The notes beneath the pieces were generated by a model. The model was not told the DNA's origin. It was given only the letters and a program-made list of their open reading frames with translations, and ran no database searches. 41,769 nt of DNA from an uncultured Lachnospiraceae bacterium (GTDB lineage Bacteria; Bacillota; Clostridia; Lachnospirales; Lachnospiraceae). Made by a program: the position numbers and the translations under genes. Below, in pieces: positions 14,468 through 22,632 of this stretch (the stretch's first letter is position 1; each line of letters opens with the position of its first letter). Where the stretch lies: assembly GCA_944381745.1 (NCBI GenBank), contig CALWMI010000050.1, forward strand, positions 1-41,769, read 5' to 3'.

Positions 14468-15334
14468 TTGGGCAGTATTATTGTACAGCTGATTATCAGC
14501 GGGATCGCTATGGGGTTCATCTATGCCCTCGTGGGAATTGAATATACCCTGATCTGGAATGCATCCGGCGTGCTGAACTTCAGCCATGACAAGCTGATTA
14601 CGCTTGGCGCCTATATTTTCGGGGGGACTTATATTGTCGGGATGCAGCTCGGCTTTGTGGAGGGGATTTTGCTCAGCATCGTGACGGTGGCAGTGATCGG
14701 CATCATCATTGCCAAGGTGATCTTCATCCCGCTGAGGAACCTGACCATGATCTATACGATTATGGCCACCGTCATGCTGGGAAAGATCATTGTGGAGGCC
14801 ATCCGGCTGTATTGGGGGCCGGTGCCCTTTTCCGTGCCGGGATTTCTGGTGGGTACGGTAAAAATCAACAATATTGTTATTTCCATTGCAAACATTGTCA
14901 TTATCATCGCGGCAGCCATCTGCGTCTGCGCGCTGCAGCTGTTCCTGTACAAGACGAAGCCGGGCAAGGCGATGCGCTGTGTCGCCCAGAACCGGAATGC
15001 GTCGCAGATCATGGGGATCGATGTGAAGACCGTCATGATCATCACCATTATCATCAGTATGGTGATCTGCTGCCTGATCGGCATCCTGGTGTCCCCGCTG
15101 CTGAATATCAGCACGACGATGTCCAACATGATCGGCCTGAAAGGCTTTGCAGCCGGAGTAATCGGCGGGTTCGGCTATCTGCCGGGAGCGATCGTCGGAG
15201 GCTTGGTCATCGGCATCGTGGAGAACCTGGCATCCATGGTTTTCCCTGCGGTTTACAAGGATATCGCAGCCTTTGTCCTGCTTGTAGCCTTCCTGCTGGT
15301 GCGCCCGAAAGGCATCACCGGCAAGACGCGGTAG
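14468..15334 (+). CDS. livH: branched-chain-amino-acid-type ABC transporter permease (LivH)
   Basis: 288 residues, about eight membrane helices. Start is TTG 14468, chosen because AGGAGGT at 14454-14459 is correctly spaced and the protein then begins at the first helix (SIIVQLIISGIAMGFIYALVG); the frame is open further up only through the terminator hairpin. The NASGVLNFSHDKLITLGAY stretch corresponds to the conserved LivH segment usually written N..GvinfAhGe..mlGAY. RPKGITGK near the end is typical. Forms the membrane pore with LivM. Confidence 0.92.
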   Translation: MGSIIVQLIISGIAMGFIYALVGIEYTLIWNASGVLNFSHDKLITLGAYIFGGTYIVGMQLGFVEGILLSIVTVAVIGIIIAKVIFIPLRNLTMIYTIMATVMLGKIIVEAIRLYWGPVPFSVPGFLVGTVKINNIVISIANIVIIIAAAICVCALQLFLYKTKPGKAMRCVAQNRNASQIMGIDVKTVMIITIIISMVICCLIGILVSPLLNISTTMSNMIGLKGFAAGVIGGFGYLPGAIVGGLVIGIVENLASMVFPAVYKDIAAFVLLVAFLLVRPKGITGKTR

Positions 15335-15355
15335 ATGGGAAGGGGGTCGCATGGG

Positions 15356-16327
15356 ATGAAACGGATTGCAAACAGGCAGTACCTGTGGATTGGCGCCATA
15401 TTTGTCGTGTTGGCGCTGGTGCCGCTCTTTATTGACAACAACTATTACATAACCATCCTGAACCAGATGGTGATCAACATGATCGTCGTGTTCGGGCTGA
15501 ACTTTATCACCGGCCTGACCGGGCAGATGAACCTGGGGACGGCGGGCATCTACGCGATAGGAGCGTATACATCCGCGCTGCTGTCGAAAAATTTCGGCAT
15601 TTCGCCGTGGCTGACCATGATGGCGGCCATCTGCGCAGGCTTTTTGCTTGGCCGCGGGCTGGGCTATCCGAGCCTGAAAATGAAAGGGGTATACCTTTCC
15701 CTCACAACCTTGGCTTTTACGGAGATCGTGCGCATTTTTGCCACGAACCTCATTGATATAACAGGGGGAACCCAGGGCATCAATGATATCCCGCGGTTTG
15801 CGGTGGGGCCGGTGATGCTGGACACCAACACAAAATATTTTTATTTTATCCTGGTTGTCGCGGTGCTCGTGTGCCTGCTCTCCATTCGCATTGTCTACTC
15901 CAAATGGGGAAGGGAGTTCCGGGCGGTCAGGGATAACGCGGATGCGATTGAATCGCTGGGGCTGGACATCAAGAAGATCAAAATCCGCGCGTTCACGCTG
16001 GCGGCGATGTACGGGACGCTGGGAGGGGCGCTCTACGCCCACTTCAACAGCTATATTACGAGCCTTTCCTTCACGACGGACCTGTCCATCAACTACGTGA
16101 TTATCCTGATGGTGGGCGGAATCGGAAGCATCCTGGGAAATATGGTGGGTGCGGTGGTGGTGACCCTGCTGCCGGAACTCCTGCGTTTCCTGGGGGACTA
16201 CTATCAGATTACCTATTGTATCCTTGTTCTGATCAGCGCCCTGTTCCTGCCCAACGGGCTGGTGTCGATCTACGGGAAGATTACGGGGCTGCTGAACAAA
16301 GGCTCTTCTGCGGAAGGTGGTGAATGA
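15356..16327 (+). CDS. livM: branched-chain-amino-acid-type ABC transporter permease (LivM)
   Basis: 323 residues from ATG 15356; AAGGGGG nine bases upstream supports this start over one 21 bases earlier. Eight to ten membrane helices. Family motifs: GLNFITGLTGQMNLGTAGIYAIGAY, ALYAHFNSYI and VVTLLPELLRF. Lies 21 bases after livH and its stop is one base before the livG start, so translation is tightly linked. Confidence 0.93.
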   Translation: MKRIANRQYLWIGAIFVVLALVPLFIDNNYYITILNQMVINMIVVFGLNFITGLTGQMNLGTAGIYAIGAYTSALLSKNFGISPWLTMMAAICAGFLLGRGLGYPSLKMKGVYLSLTTLAFTEIVRIFATNLIDITGGTQGINDIPRFAVGPVMLDTNTKYFYFILVVAVLVCLLSIRIVYSKWGREFRAVRDNADAIESLGLDIKKIKIRAFTLAAMYGTLGGALYAHFNSYITSLSFTTDLSINYVIILMVGGIGSILGNMVGAVVVTLLPELLRFLGDYYQITYCILVLISALFLPNGLVSIYGKITGLLNKGSSAEGGE

Positions 16328-16328
16328 T

Positions 16329-17138
16329 GTGGAACAGACGCAGGTTGTACTGGAAGTCCAGAATCTGGTAAAGCGTTTTGACGGCCTGGTGGCTGTCGAT
16401 AATTTAAATTTCAAAGTGAAAAAGGGAAGGATCCACGCGCTCATCGGGCCGAACGGAGCGGGAAAGACGACGACGGTCAACATGATCACCGGGGACAACC
16501 CACAGACGGAGGGGGAGGTGCTCTTCTACGGGAAGTCCATCTCGAAGATGCCGATCTATGAGCGGGCGTCTCTCGGCATCGGGAGAACCTTCCAGAATAT
16601 CAAGCTGTTCTCCACAATGACCGTCATGGAAAACCTGCTGATTGGCGGCCAGGGGAAGACGACGCAGAATCTGCTGAAATACCTGGCGAATTTCAAGCTG
16701 GCACAGCGGGAAGAGCGGCAGCTGCGGGAGAAGGCAGAAGAGATCCTGAATTTTATCGGCATGTACAAATATAAGGATGAGCAGGTCAGCAACCTGGCCT
16801 ACGGAAGGCAGAAGATGACGGAGCTGGGCAGGACGCTGATGGGAGATCCCAAGCTGATCCTCCTGGACGAGCCGGCGGCGGGCTTAAACCCTTCCGAGAG
16901 GAAGGAGTTTATCGACATTATCCAGAAGGTATTTGAGAACAATGTGGACATGTTCCTGATCGAGCACAACATGGACGTGGTGATGAACCTGAGCCACGAC
17001 ATCACGGTGCTGAACTTCGGGTGCAAGATTGCAGAGGGGGATCCCAAGTCGATTCTGGAAAATGAAGAGGTGATCTCGGCGTACCTGGGCGAGGGCTACC
17101 GCAAGCAGATGAAGAAGGAGGCGGGACAGGATGCTTAA
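16329..17138 (+). CDS. livG: ABC transporter ATP-binding protein (LivG)
   Basis: 269 residues. Walker A GPNGAGKTT, the LivG-type signature LAYGRQKMTELGRTL, Walker B LILLDEPAAGLNP and the switch His in FLIEHNMDVV. Start GTG 16329 is chosen from GGAAGGTGG eight bases upstream. Energises import together with LivF. Overlaps livF by eight bases. Confidence 0.93.
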   Translation: MEQTQVVLEVQNLVKRFDGLVAVDNLNFKVKKGRIHALIGPNGAGKTTTVNMITGDNPQTEGEVLFYGKSISKMPIYERASLGIGRTFQNIKLFSTMTVMENLLIGGQGKTTQNLLKYLANFKLAQREERQLREKAEEILNFIGMYKYKDEQVSNLAYGRQKMTELGRTLMGDPKLILLDEPAAGLNPSERKEFIDIIQKVFENNVDMFLIEHNMDVVMNLSHDITVLNFGCKIAEGDPKSILENEEVISAYLGEGYRKQMKKEAGQDA

Positions 17139-17841
17139 AATCAACAATATCGACGCATATTACGGCAAGGTGCAGGTTCTGCACAATGTCAGCCTCGAGG
17201 TCGGCAGCAACGAGATCATCTCCCTGATCGGAGCCAACGGAGCCGGCAAAAGCACCCTGATGAAGACCGTGATGGGGCTGATCAAGCCGAGAAAAGGCAG
17301 CATTGAGTTCCAGGGGGAGGACATCACCAAGATTAAAAATACCAAGATTGTCTCCAGGGGCATCGTCTATGTGCCGGAGGGCAGGGAGGTGTTCCCCGAG
17401 ATGTCTGTGCGGGATAACCTGGAGATGGGGGCGTACTGCCGCAACTACAGCGCGAAGGAAATGAATGACCATCTGGAACAGATGTATGCGATCTTTCCCA
17501 AGCTGGGGGAGAGGCAGAAGCAGCTGGCAGGCTCCCTGAGCGGCGGGGAACAGCAGATGCTGGCCATCTGCCGCGGGCTGATGAGCGACCCGAAGCTGAT
17601 TATGTTCGACGAGCCGTCCCTGGGCCTTGCGCCTGTGATCGTGGAGGAGATGTTCAAGGTGATCGTGCGGATCAACCAGGAGAGGAAGATCCCGGTGCTG
17701 CTGGTGGAGCAGAACGCCTACATGGCGCTGAGCATATCCAACCGCTGTTACGTCATGGCCAACGGCATGATCAAGCTGAGCGGGGCCAGCGAGGAGCTGC
17801 TGCAGGTGAGCGACGTGAAGAAGACCTATTTGGGCGGATAA
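17131..17841 (+). CDS. livF: ABC transporter ATP-binding protein (LivF)
   Basis: 236 residues. Walker A GANGAGKST, signature LSGGEQQMLAICRGL, Walker B LIMFDEPSLGLAP, and VEQNAYMALSISNR, the hallmark of LivF. ATG overlaps the livG stop in ATGCTTAA; its own TAA overlaps an ATG of the next frame. Last gene of the importer. Confidence 0.94.
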   Translation: MLKINNIDAYYGKVQVLHNVSLEVGSNEIISLIGANGAGKSTLMKTVMGLIKPRKGSIEFQGEDITKIKNTKIVSRGIVYVPEGREVFPEMSVRDNLEMGAYCRNYSAKEMNDHLEQMYAIFPKLGERQKQLAGSLSGGEQQMLAICRGLMSDPKLIMFDEPSLGLAPVIVEEMFKVIVRINQERKIPVLLVEQNAYMALSISNRCYVMANGMIKLSGASEELLQVSDVKKTYLGG

Positions 17842-17864
17842 TGACGAGACGTGGGGGTAAACTT

Positions 17865-19322
17865 ATGGAAAATTTATACGATGTCGTGGTGGTGGGCGGC
17901 GGCGTGGTGGGAAGCGCTGTTGCCAGGGAGCTGTCCCGCTATCAGCTGAAGATCTGTGTGCTGGAGAAGGAGCTGGATGTGTGCAACGGGGTCAGCGGGA
18001 GAAATACCGGGCTTCTGCACTCCGGGATCCTGAGCGGCGACCAGCCGGTGCGCACGGAGTGCTGTATAGAGGGCAACGCGGAATTCGACCAGGTGGCGAA
18101 GGAGCTGGACGTCCCGTTCAAGCGGTGCGGGAAGCTGATCGTGGGCTTTGGGGAGGAAGAAAAGCAGTGCCTTCAGCAGCTGTACCAGCACGGGCTGGAA
18201 TGCGGCATTCCCGGCATCCGCATGATCGATGCGGATGAGATCAAGGCCATCGAACCGAATGCGGATGGGGATACCGGGATCTATGTGCCCACGGCGGGGA
18301 TTTTATGTCCCTACACCTATACCATCGCACTGGCGGAGAATGCGGCGCAGAATGGAGTGGAGTATCATTTCGACCAGAAGGTGACGGCCATCAGCCGGAC
18401 GCCAGGCGGGGAGTATGAGATACAGACGGAGAACGGGATGTGGAGATCCCGCTGGGTGGTCAACTGCGCGGGCCTTTTCGCCTATCAGATCTCTGTTATG
18501 CTGGGATTTGAAGCGTATGTGCCCAAGCGGGTGAAGGGCGAGTATGAGATATTGGACAAGAAGGCTGGAAAATTCCTGTCCGTGCCGATTTACCCGGCGC
18601 CGGGCAAGGCCGGCGACTGTGATATCCATATCACGCCCACGGTGGACGGCAATATCCTTGTGGGGCCGACGCTGGAGGACGTGGACGAGACGATCGATTA
18701 CAGCGCCACCCAGGAGAAAATCGACCAGCTGATGGAGCAGGGTGCAAGGCTCTTCCCCAGGCATGTGAAGAGAGAATATTTTATCCGGAACTACGCGGGC
18801 ATTTTCCCCTATGTGGCGGATCCGGGCATACAGGAGCGGGTGGATTTCCAGATCCAGGCGCGGGAGGACATCCCCCACGCGGTAAATGTGGTGGGGATCT
18901 CCACCCCCGGGCTTACCAGCGCCCTGCCCATTGCCAGGCGGGTGGTGGAGAAGGTGAAGGAGCAGGAGGAGCTGCGGCCCAACGAGGCCTTCAACCCGGT
19001 GAGAAAAGGCATCGTCCGGTTTGCAGAGCAGACAGATGAGGAGAAGATGCGGCTGATCGAGGAGGATCCGGATTACGGGGAAATCTACTGCCGGTGCGAG
19101 TGCGTGACCAAGGCGGAGATCAAGCAGGCGGTGCACAACATCCTGGGAGTGTCCACGGTCAGCGGGATCAAGTACCGCACGAGGGCGACAATGGGTCGCT
19201 GCCAGGGCGGCTACTGCGAGACGAGGCTCACGGCGATGATTGAGAAGGAACTCCAGCAGGATGTGAAGGACATTCTGCTGAACCAGAAAGGGGCCTATAT
19301 GTTTGTGGGGAAGGTGAAATAG
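17865..19322 (+). CDS. FAD-dependent dehydrogenase, GlpA / L-2-hydroxyglutarate-oxidase-like, with C-terminal [2Fe-2S] domain
   Basis: 485 residues. DAO-fold FAD domain: DVVVVGGGVVGSAVARELSRY at the N-terminus and SGRNTGLLHSGIL, as in GlpA and LhgO oxidases. The C-terminus is a BFD-like [2Fe-2S] domain with four likely ligands Cys409, Cys411 (YCRCEC), Cys446 and Cys451 (GRCQGGYC), as in GlpA. ATG 17865 is preferred to ATG 17841 because GGGGG precedes it and the FAD motif then sits at the usual distance. Likely oxidises a 2-hydroxy acid or polyol phosphate and passes electrons to the next two gene products. Glycerol kinase, GlpF and GlpP are absent nearby and an acid-type importer precedes it, so glycerol-3-phosphate is not the favoured substrate. 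Confidence 0.88.
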   Translation: MENLYDVVVVGGGVVGSAVARELSRYQLKICVLEKELDVCNGVSGRNTGLLHSGILSGDQPVRTECCIEGNAEFDQVAKELDVPFKRCGKLIVGFGEEEKQCLQQLYQHGLECGIPGIRMIDADEIKAIEPNADGDTGIYVPTAGILCPYTYTIALAENAAQNGVEYHFDQKVTAISRTPGGEYEIQTENGMWRSRWVVNCAGLFAYQISVMLGFEAYVPKRVKGEYEILDKKAGKFLSVPIYPAPGKAGDCDIHITPTVDGNILVGPTLEDVDETIDYSATQEKIDQLMEQGARLFPRHVKREYFIRNYAGIFPYVADPGIQERVDFQIQAREDIPHAVNVVGISTPGLTSALPIARRVVEKVKEQEELRPNEAFNPVRKGIVRFAEQTDEEKMRLIEEDPDYGEIYCRCECVTKAEIKQAVHNILGVSTVSGIKYRTRATMGRCQGGYCETRLTAMIEKELQQDVKDILLNQKGAYMFVGKVK

Positions 19323-19323
19323 G

Positions 19324-20559
19324 ATGAACACGCGAGAAGTAGTCATTGTGGGCGGAGGGCCGGCTGGCCTGGCGGCTGCAGCCGAGCTGAAAGCCCTGGG
19401 GGTTGACGACATACTGATTATAGAGAGAGAGAAAAACCTGGGCGGGATACTGAGGCAGTGTATCCACGACGGCTTCGGCCTGACCAGGTTCGGGGAGACC
19501 TTGAGCGGCCCGGAATATTCCCAGCGGTTTATCGACCAGGTGAAGGAGATGGGGATCGAGGCGATCACCAACGCCACGGTCATCGATATTTCACCGGACA
19601 AGGTGGTGACCGCAGACACGACGGAGGGACTGTTAAAAATCCAGGCCAAGGCCATCGTGCTGACCATGGGCTGCCGGGAGCGGACGAGGGGGGCGCTGGC
19701 AATCCCCGGAACCAGGCCTTCCGGCATCTACAATGCCGGGGTGGCGCAGAGCTATATGAACCTGTTCAACAAGATGGTGGGAAAAAATATTGTGATTATG
19801 GGCTCCGGGGATATCGGCCTCATTATGGCGCGGCGCCTGACGCTGGAGGGTGCCCATGTGAGCGCGGTGATTGAGATTCTGCCGTATCCCAGCGGGCTTC
19901 CGAGAAATATCGAGCAGTGCCTGCACGACTATGATATCCCGCTGTACCTGGGGTATTCGGTCATCGATATCCAGGGGGAGCCGCGGATTGAGCGGGTGAT
20001 CGCGGCCAAGGTGGGGGAGAACGGGAAGCTGGTAGAGGGTTCCGAGATCGAGTTCCCCTGCGACACCCTGATCCTCTCCGTGGGTCTGATACCGGAAAAC
20101 GAGCTCTCCCTGAGCGCCGGCGTCGTCCTGGACGACCGGACGAAGGGGGCGGTGGTGGACGAGAACTACCAGACAAGCGTGCCGGGCATTTTTGCGGCAG
20201 GCAATGTGCTGCACGTCCACGACCTGGTGGATTTTGTCTCGCTGGAGGCGGAGGACCTGGCCAAAGGCGTGTTCCAGTACTTGCGGGACGGCAAGCTGGA
20301 GGAGAATGAGATCCCAGTCTGCGCGGGGGAGAACATCGGACACGTCATCCCGCAGAAAATCAGCGGGAAGAAGGATATCCAGATGTCCCTGCGGGTGAGG
20401 AAGCCGGTGGGAAGGTGCAAGGTTGTGGTAAAGCAGGCGGGCAGGGAGCTGAAGACCGTGTCTATGCCGAAGGCTATCCCGGCGGAGATGATCCAGTTCC
20501 GGGTGAAGGCGGAAGCTTTTGTCTCAAGTGAGCCAGTCGAGGTGATGATCAATGAATAG
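19324..20559 (+). CDS. FAD/NAD(P)-dependent oxidoreductase partner of the GlpA-like enzyme
   Basis: 411 residues, pyridine-nucleotide-disulfide-oxidoreductase fold. FAD motif VIVGGGPAGLAAAAELK at the start, a second Rossmann motif IVIMGSGDIGLIMARRL near 155-171 for NAD(P), and a late FAD block GIFAAGNVLHVHDLVDFVS. There is no redox-active CxxC pair, so it is not a thioredoxin reductase. GGILRQCIHDGFGL is typical of oxidoreductases found next to GlpA-like and DUF1667 genes. One base after the previous stop and overlapping the next gene by eight, so the three products are probably a complex that couples substrate oxidation to NAD+. Confidence 0.88.
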   Translation: MNTREVVIVGGGPAGLAAAAELKALGVDDILIIEREKNLGGILRQCIHDGFGLTRFGETLSGPEYSQRFIDQVKEMGIEAITNATVIDISPDKVVTADTTEGLLKIQAKAIVLTMGCRERTRGALAIPGTRPSGIYNAGVAQSYMNLFNKMVGKNIVIMGSGDIGLIMARRLTLEGAHVSAVIEILPYPSGLPRNIEQCLHDYDIPLYLGYSVIDIQGEPRIERVIAAKVGENGKLVEGSEIEFPCDTLILSVGLIPENELSLSAGVVLDDRTKGAVVDENYQTSVPGIFAAGNVLHVHDLVDFVSLEAEDLAKGVFQYLRDGKLEENEIPVCAGENIGHVIPQKISGKKDIQMSLRVRKPVGRCKVVVKQAGRELKTVSMPKAIPAEMIQFRVKAEAFVSSEPVEVMINE

Positions 20560-20920
20560 AAGAACATTTTCCTGCATTATATGCCCCAACGGGTGTGAAA
20601 TCCAGGTCGCCCATGAGAATGGACAGATTATAGAGATTACGGGAAATAAATGCCCCAAAGGGGTGGATTATGTCCGCCAGGAGCTGACGGACCCTAGGCG
20701 CACCATCGCGTCGTCTGTGCGCATCGCAGGGGCGGAGCTGCCGCTGTGCAGCGTGCGGCTGACCAAGCCGGTGCCGAAGAAGGATCTGTTTGCCGTGATG
20801 GAGGAAATCAACAAGGTGGATCTGACCGCCCCGGCGCATATCGGAGATGTGGTGATCAAAAATGTGTGCGGCTTGGATTCCGACGTCATTGTGACAAAAG
20901 AGATGGAGCGCATTTCTTGA
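20552..20920 (+). CDS. DUF1667 iron-sulfur protein
   Basis: 122 residues. Four cysteines near the N-terminus (Cys8, Cys11, Cys15, Cys34; CIICPNGC and GNKCPKG) have the spacing of the [4Fe-4S] domain at the front of molybdopterin oxidoreductases. The rest is a small domain with VRLTKPVPKKDLF. DUF1667 proteins almost always lie beside GlpA-like and NADH-oxidase-like genes. Probably an electron-transfer subunit. ATG overlaps the previous stop (ATGAATAG). Confidence 0.9.
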   Translation: MNRRTFSCIICPNGCEIQVAHENGQIIEITGNKCPKGVDYVRQELTDPRRTIASSVRIAGAELPLCSVRLTKPVPKKDLFAVMEEINKVDLTAPAHIGDVVIKNVCGLDSDVIVTKEMERIS

Positions 20921-20942
20921 CAGGCAGGAGGGCGAGGGCAAA

Positions 20943-22256
20943 ATGAAAGAATTTGCACAGTTGAACCAGTATCTGGAGGATATCAGGCTCCCAAAGTTTT
21001 ATAAGGCCAGGCAGTCCTTTGACAGGGCCTGCATTGAGCGGGAGGATATCCCTGCGGCGGTGCGGCAGGAGCTTGACAAGGCCGAGCTGCGGGAGCGGGT
21101 TGACAAGGGGATGCGGATTGCCGTCACAGCCGGGAGCAGGGGTGTGGCCAATATCGACCTGATTATCCGGGAGATTGTCCGTTATCTGCAGGATTGCCAG
21201 GCAAGCCCTTTTGTCATCCCTGCCATGGGCAGCCATGGGGGAGGCACTGCGGAGGGTCAGCGGGAGCTGCTGAGGGGCTATAAGATTACCGAGGAGACCA
21301 TGGGCTGCCCCCTCATATCCTCCATGGAGGTGACGCAGATCGGCCAGACGGAGGACGGCCGGGCGGTATACATTGACAAGGAGGCCGCCAATGCGGACGG
21401 GATTGTGGTGGTGGGCAGGATTAAGCCCCACACGGCGTTCCGGGGGCCGTACCAGAGCGGCCTCATGAAGATGATGGCCATCGGCCTCGGAAAGCAGTAC
21501 GGGGCGCGGGTGTGCCACGAGGAAGGCTTTGAGCGGATGGGCTACAATGTGGAGGCTTTCGGGAAGGCGATCATCGCCAACAGCAATATCGTCTGCGCGG
21601 TGGGGCTGATTGAGAATGCCTTTGACAAGACGTGGAAGATCGCGGCTATGCCCAAGGAAGAGGTGGCTGCGCGGGAGCCGGGGCTCTTGAAGGAGGCGGA
21701 GGCGCACATGCCGAAAATCCTGTTCCCGCAGTGCGATGTGCTGATCGTCAATGAGATCGGCAAGAACTTCAGCGGCGACGGGATGGATCCCAATGTGACA
21801 GGGACCTTTGCCACGCCCTACGCCACAGGAGGGATTGAGGCAGAGCGCGTGTGCGTGCTGGATCTGTCGCCGGAATCCCACGGGAACGGTATGGGCAACG
21901 GCATGGCCAGCGCCATCACGAGAAAGGTCTTTGACCAGCTGGATTTGGAGACGATCTATATCAACGGGTTTACATGCCGGAACTTAAACGGCTCCCGGAT
22001 CGCCTGCATCATGCCCAACGATGAGGCAGCCATCAAGTTCTGCCTGGGGACGTGCGTGCACGCAGACCCCCAGGAGCCGAAGATCATCCGCATCTTCAAC
22101 AGCCAGTTTGTGGAGTACCTGTGGGTGTCGGAGGCGCTGGCAAAGGAGCTGCCTGAGGGAGTGGAGCTTCTGGGAGAGGCGGAGCCCCTCAGCTTCGACG
22201 CGGAGGGCAACCTGACAGACAAGGAACCGCGCCAGCGGGGGCAGAGGACGTTCTGA
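20943..22256 (+). CDS. LarA-superfamily (DUF2088) isomerase, nickel-pincer-cofactor type
   Basis: 437 residues, cytoplasmic. Looks like a distant lactate-racemase homologue. MGSHGGGTAEGQ (about 95-106) corresponds to the LarA His-containing loop, GRIKPHTAF (159-167) to its PH motif, and QSGLMKMMAIGLG places Lys176 where LarA attaches the nickel-pincer nucleotide. LarA-family enzymes racemise or epimerise 2-hydroxy acids. larB, larC and larE, needed to make the cofactor, are not in this window. Last gene of the island, 22 bases after DUF1667 and followed by a strong terminator. The substrate is unknown; context suggests a hydroxy acid also handled by the GlpA-like dehydrogenase. Confidence 0.82.
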   Translation: MKEFAQLNQYLEDIRLPKFYKARQSFDRACIEREDIPAAVRQELDKAELRERVDKGMRIAVTAGSRGVANIDLIIREIVRYLQDCQASPFVIPAMGSHGGGTAEGQRELLRGYKITEETMGCPLISSMEVTQIGQTEDGRAVYIDKEAANADGIVVVGRIKPHTAFRGPYQSGLMKMMAIGLGKQYGARVCHEEGFERMGYNVEAFGKAIIANSNIVCAVGLIENAFDKTWKIAAMPKEEVAAREPGLLKEAEAHMPKILFPQCDVLIVNEIGKNFSGDGMDPNVTGTFATPYATGGIEAERVCVLDLSPESHGNGMGNGMASAITRKVFDQLDLETIYINGFTCRNLNGSRIACIMPNDEAAIKFCLGTCVHADPQEPKIIRIFNSQFVEYLWVSEALAKELPEGVELLGEAEPLSFDAEGNLTDKEPRQRGQRTF

Positions 22257-22320
22257 TACAGACGGCCGGCCGGGAAGGCACGGGGAAGAGAATACGAGAG
22301 AAGTGATCGTTGCAGTTTGA

Positions 22321-22349
22321 GGGCGCAGTGTGAGAGCTGCGCCCCTTTT
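22321..22349 (+). terminator. intrinsic terminator closing the catabolic operon
   Basis: Perfect 8-base GC stem GGGCGCAG (22321-22328) with CTGCGCCC (22337-22344), 8-base loop, then CTTTTC. Confidence 0.88.
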
Positions 22350-22423
22350 CTTGGCGTCCCGGGCGGTATGCACGGCGGCGCACAGCTCTCCTGGCGGCCG
22401 GGTTTGTATACTCCTTTTTTTGC

Positions 22424-22453
22424 TTGTGCCCTCCCCGCGAGTAATGGTATAAT
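22424..22453 (+). promoter_or_regulatory. extended -10 promoter of the ribokinase-like operon
   Basis: TTGTGC (22424-22429), 18 bases, perfect TATAAT (22448-22453) preceded by TGG, an extended -10. Predicted start near 22460, leaving a leader of about 170 bases. Confidence 0.82.
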
Positions 22454-22485
22454 GTCCGTAAGCAACGAGCCGTGCGCCCGCAGGC

Positions 22486-22603
22486 ATCCCCGCAGGCGCG
22501 CCGTGCTTGCACGGAAGCGGCAGCGGGGATAAGGTGAGAGCTCGCGTAAGGGATAGGGCGAGAGCCCGAGAGGAATGGAACGGAACGGCATGCGGGAGGC
22601 CGT
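22486..22603 (+). promoter_or_regulatory. structured 5' leader upstream of the ribokinase-like gene
   Basis: Several perfect helices in order: ATCCCCGC (22486-22493) with GCGGGGAT (22523-22530), enclosing CCGTG-CTTG-CACGG (22501-22514); a short GTGA-GAGC-TCGC hairpin; GGGC-GAGA-GCCC (22556-22567, a GNRA loop); and ACGGC with GCCGT (22585-22589, 22599-22603). The ribosome site AAAAGGGGG follows. It does not match a riboswitch class I can recall. Could be a cis-acting RNA; folding is from inspection only. Confidence 0.5.
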
Positions 22604-22632
22604 ATAGGAAACCACAAAAGGGGGAAATATAA

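Noticed and set aside
14444-16498. Long antisense frame opposite livH and livM
   Set aside because: Same GC-driven shadow effect; the sense frames encode recognisable permeases with ribosome sites.
17865-20920. Classical anaerobic glycerol-3-phosphate dehydrogenase glpABC operon
   Set aside because: The third protein is DUF1667, not GlpC, and no glycerol kinase, facilitator or antiterminator gene is present; a Liv importer and lyase are linked instead.
22317-22532. Small protein gene in the gap before the ribokinase-like gene
   Set aside because: The open frame starts in a terminator stem, crosses the promoter and has no ribosome site.
22454-22632. Assignment of the leader to a known riboswitch class
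   Set aside because: None of the consensus cores I can recall fits the helices, so it is left as unclassified.
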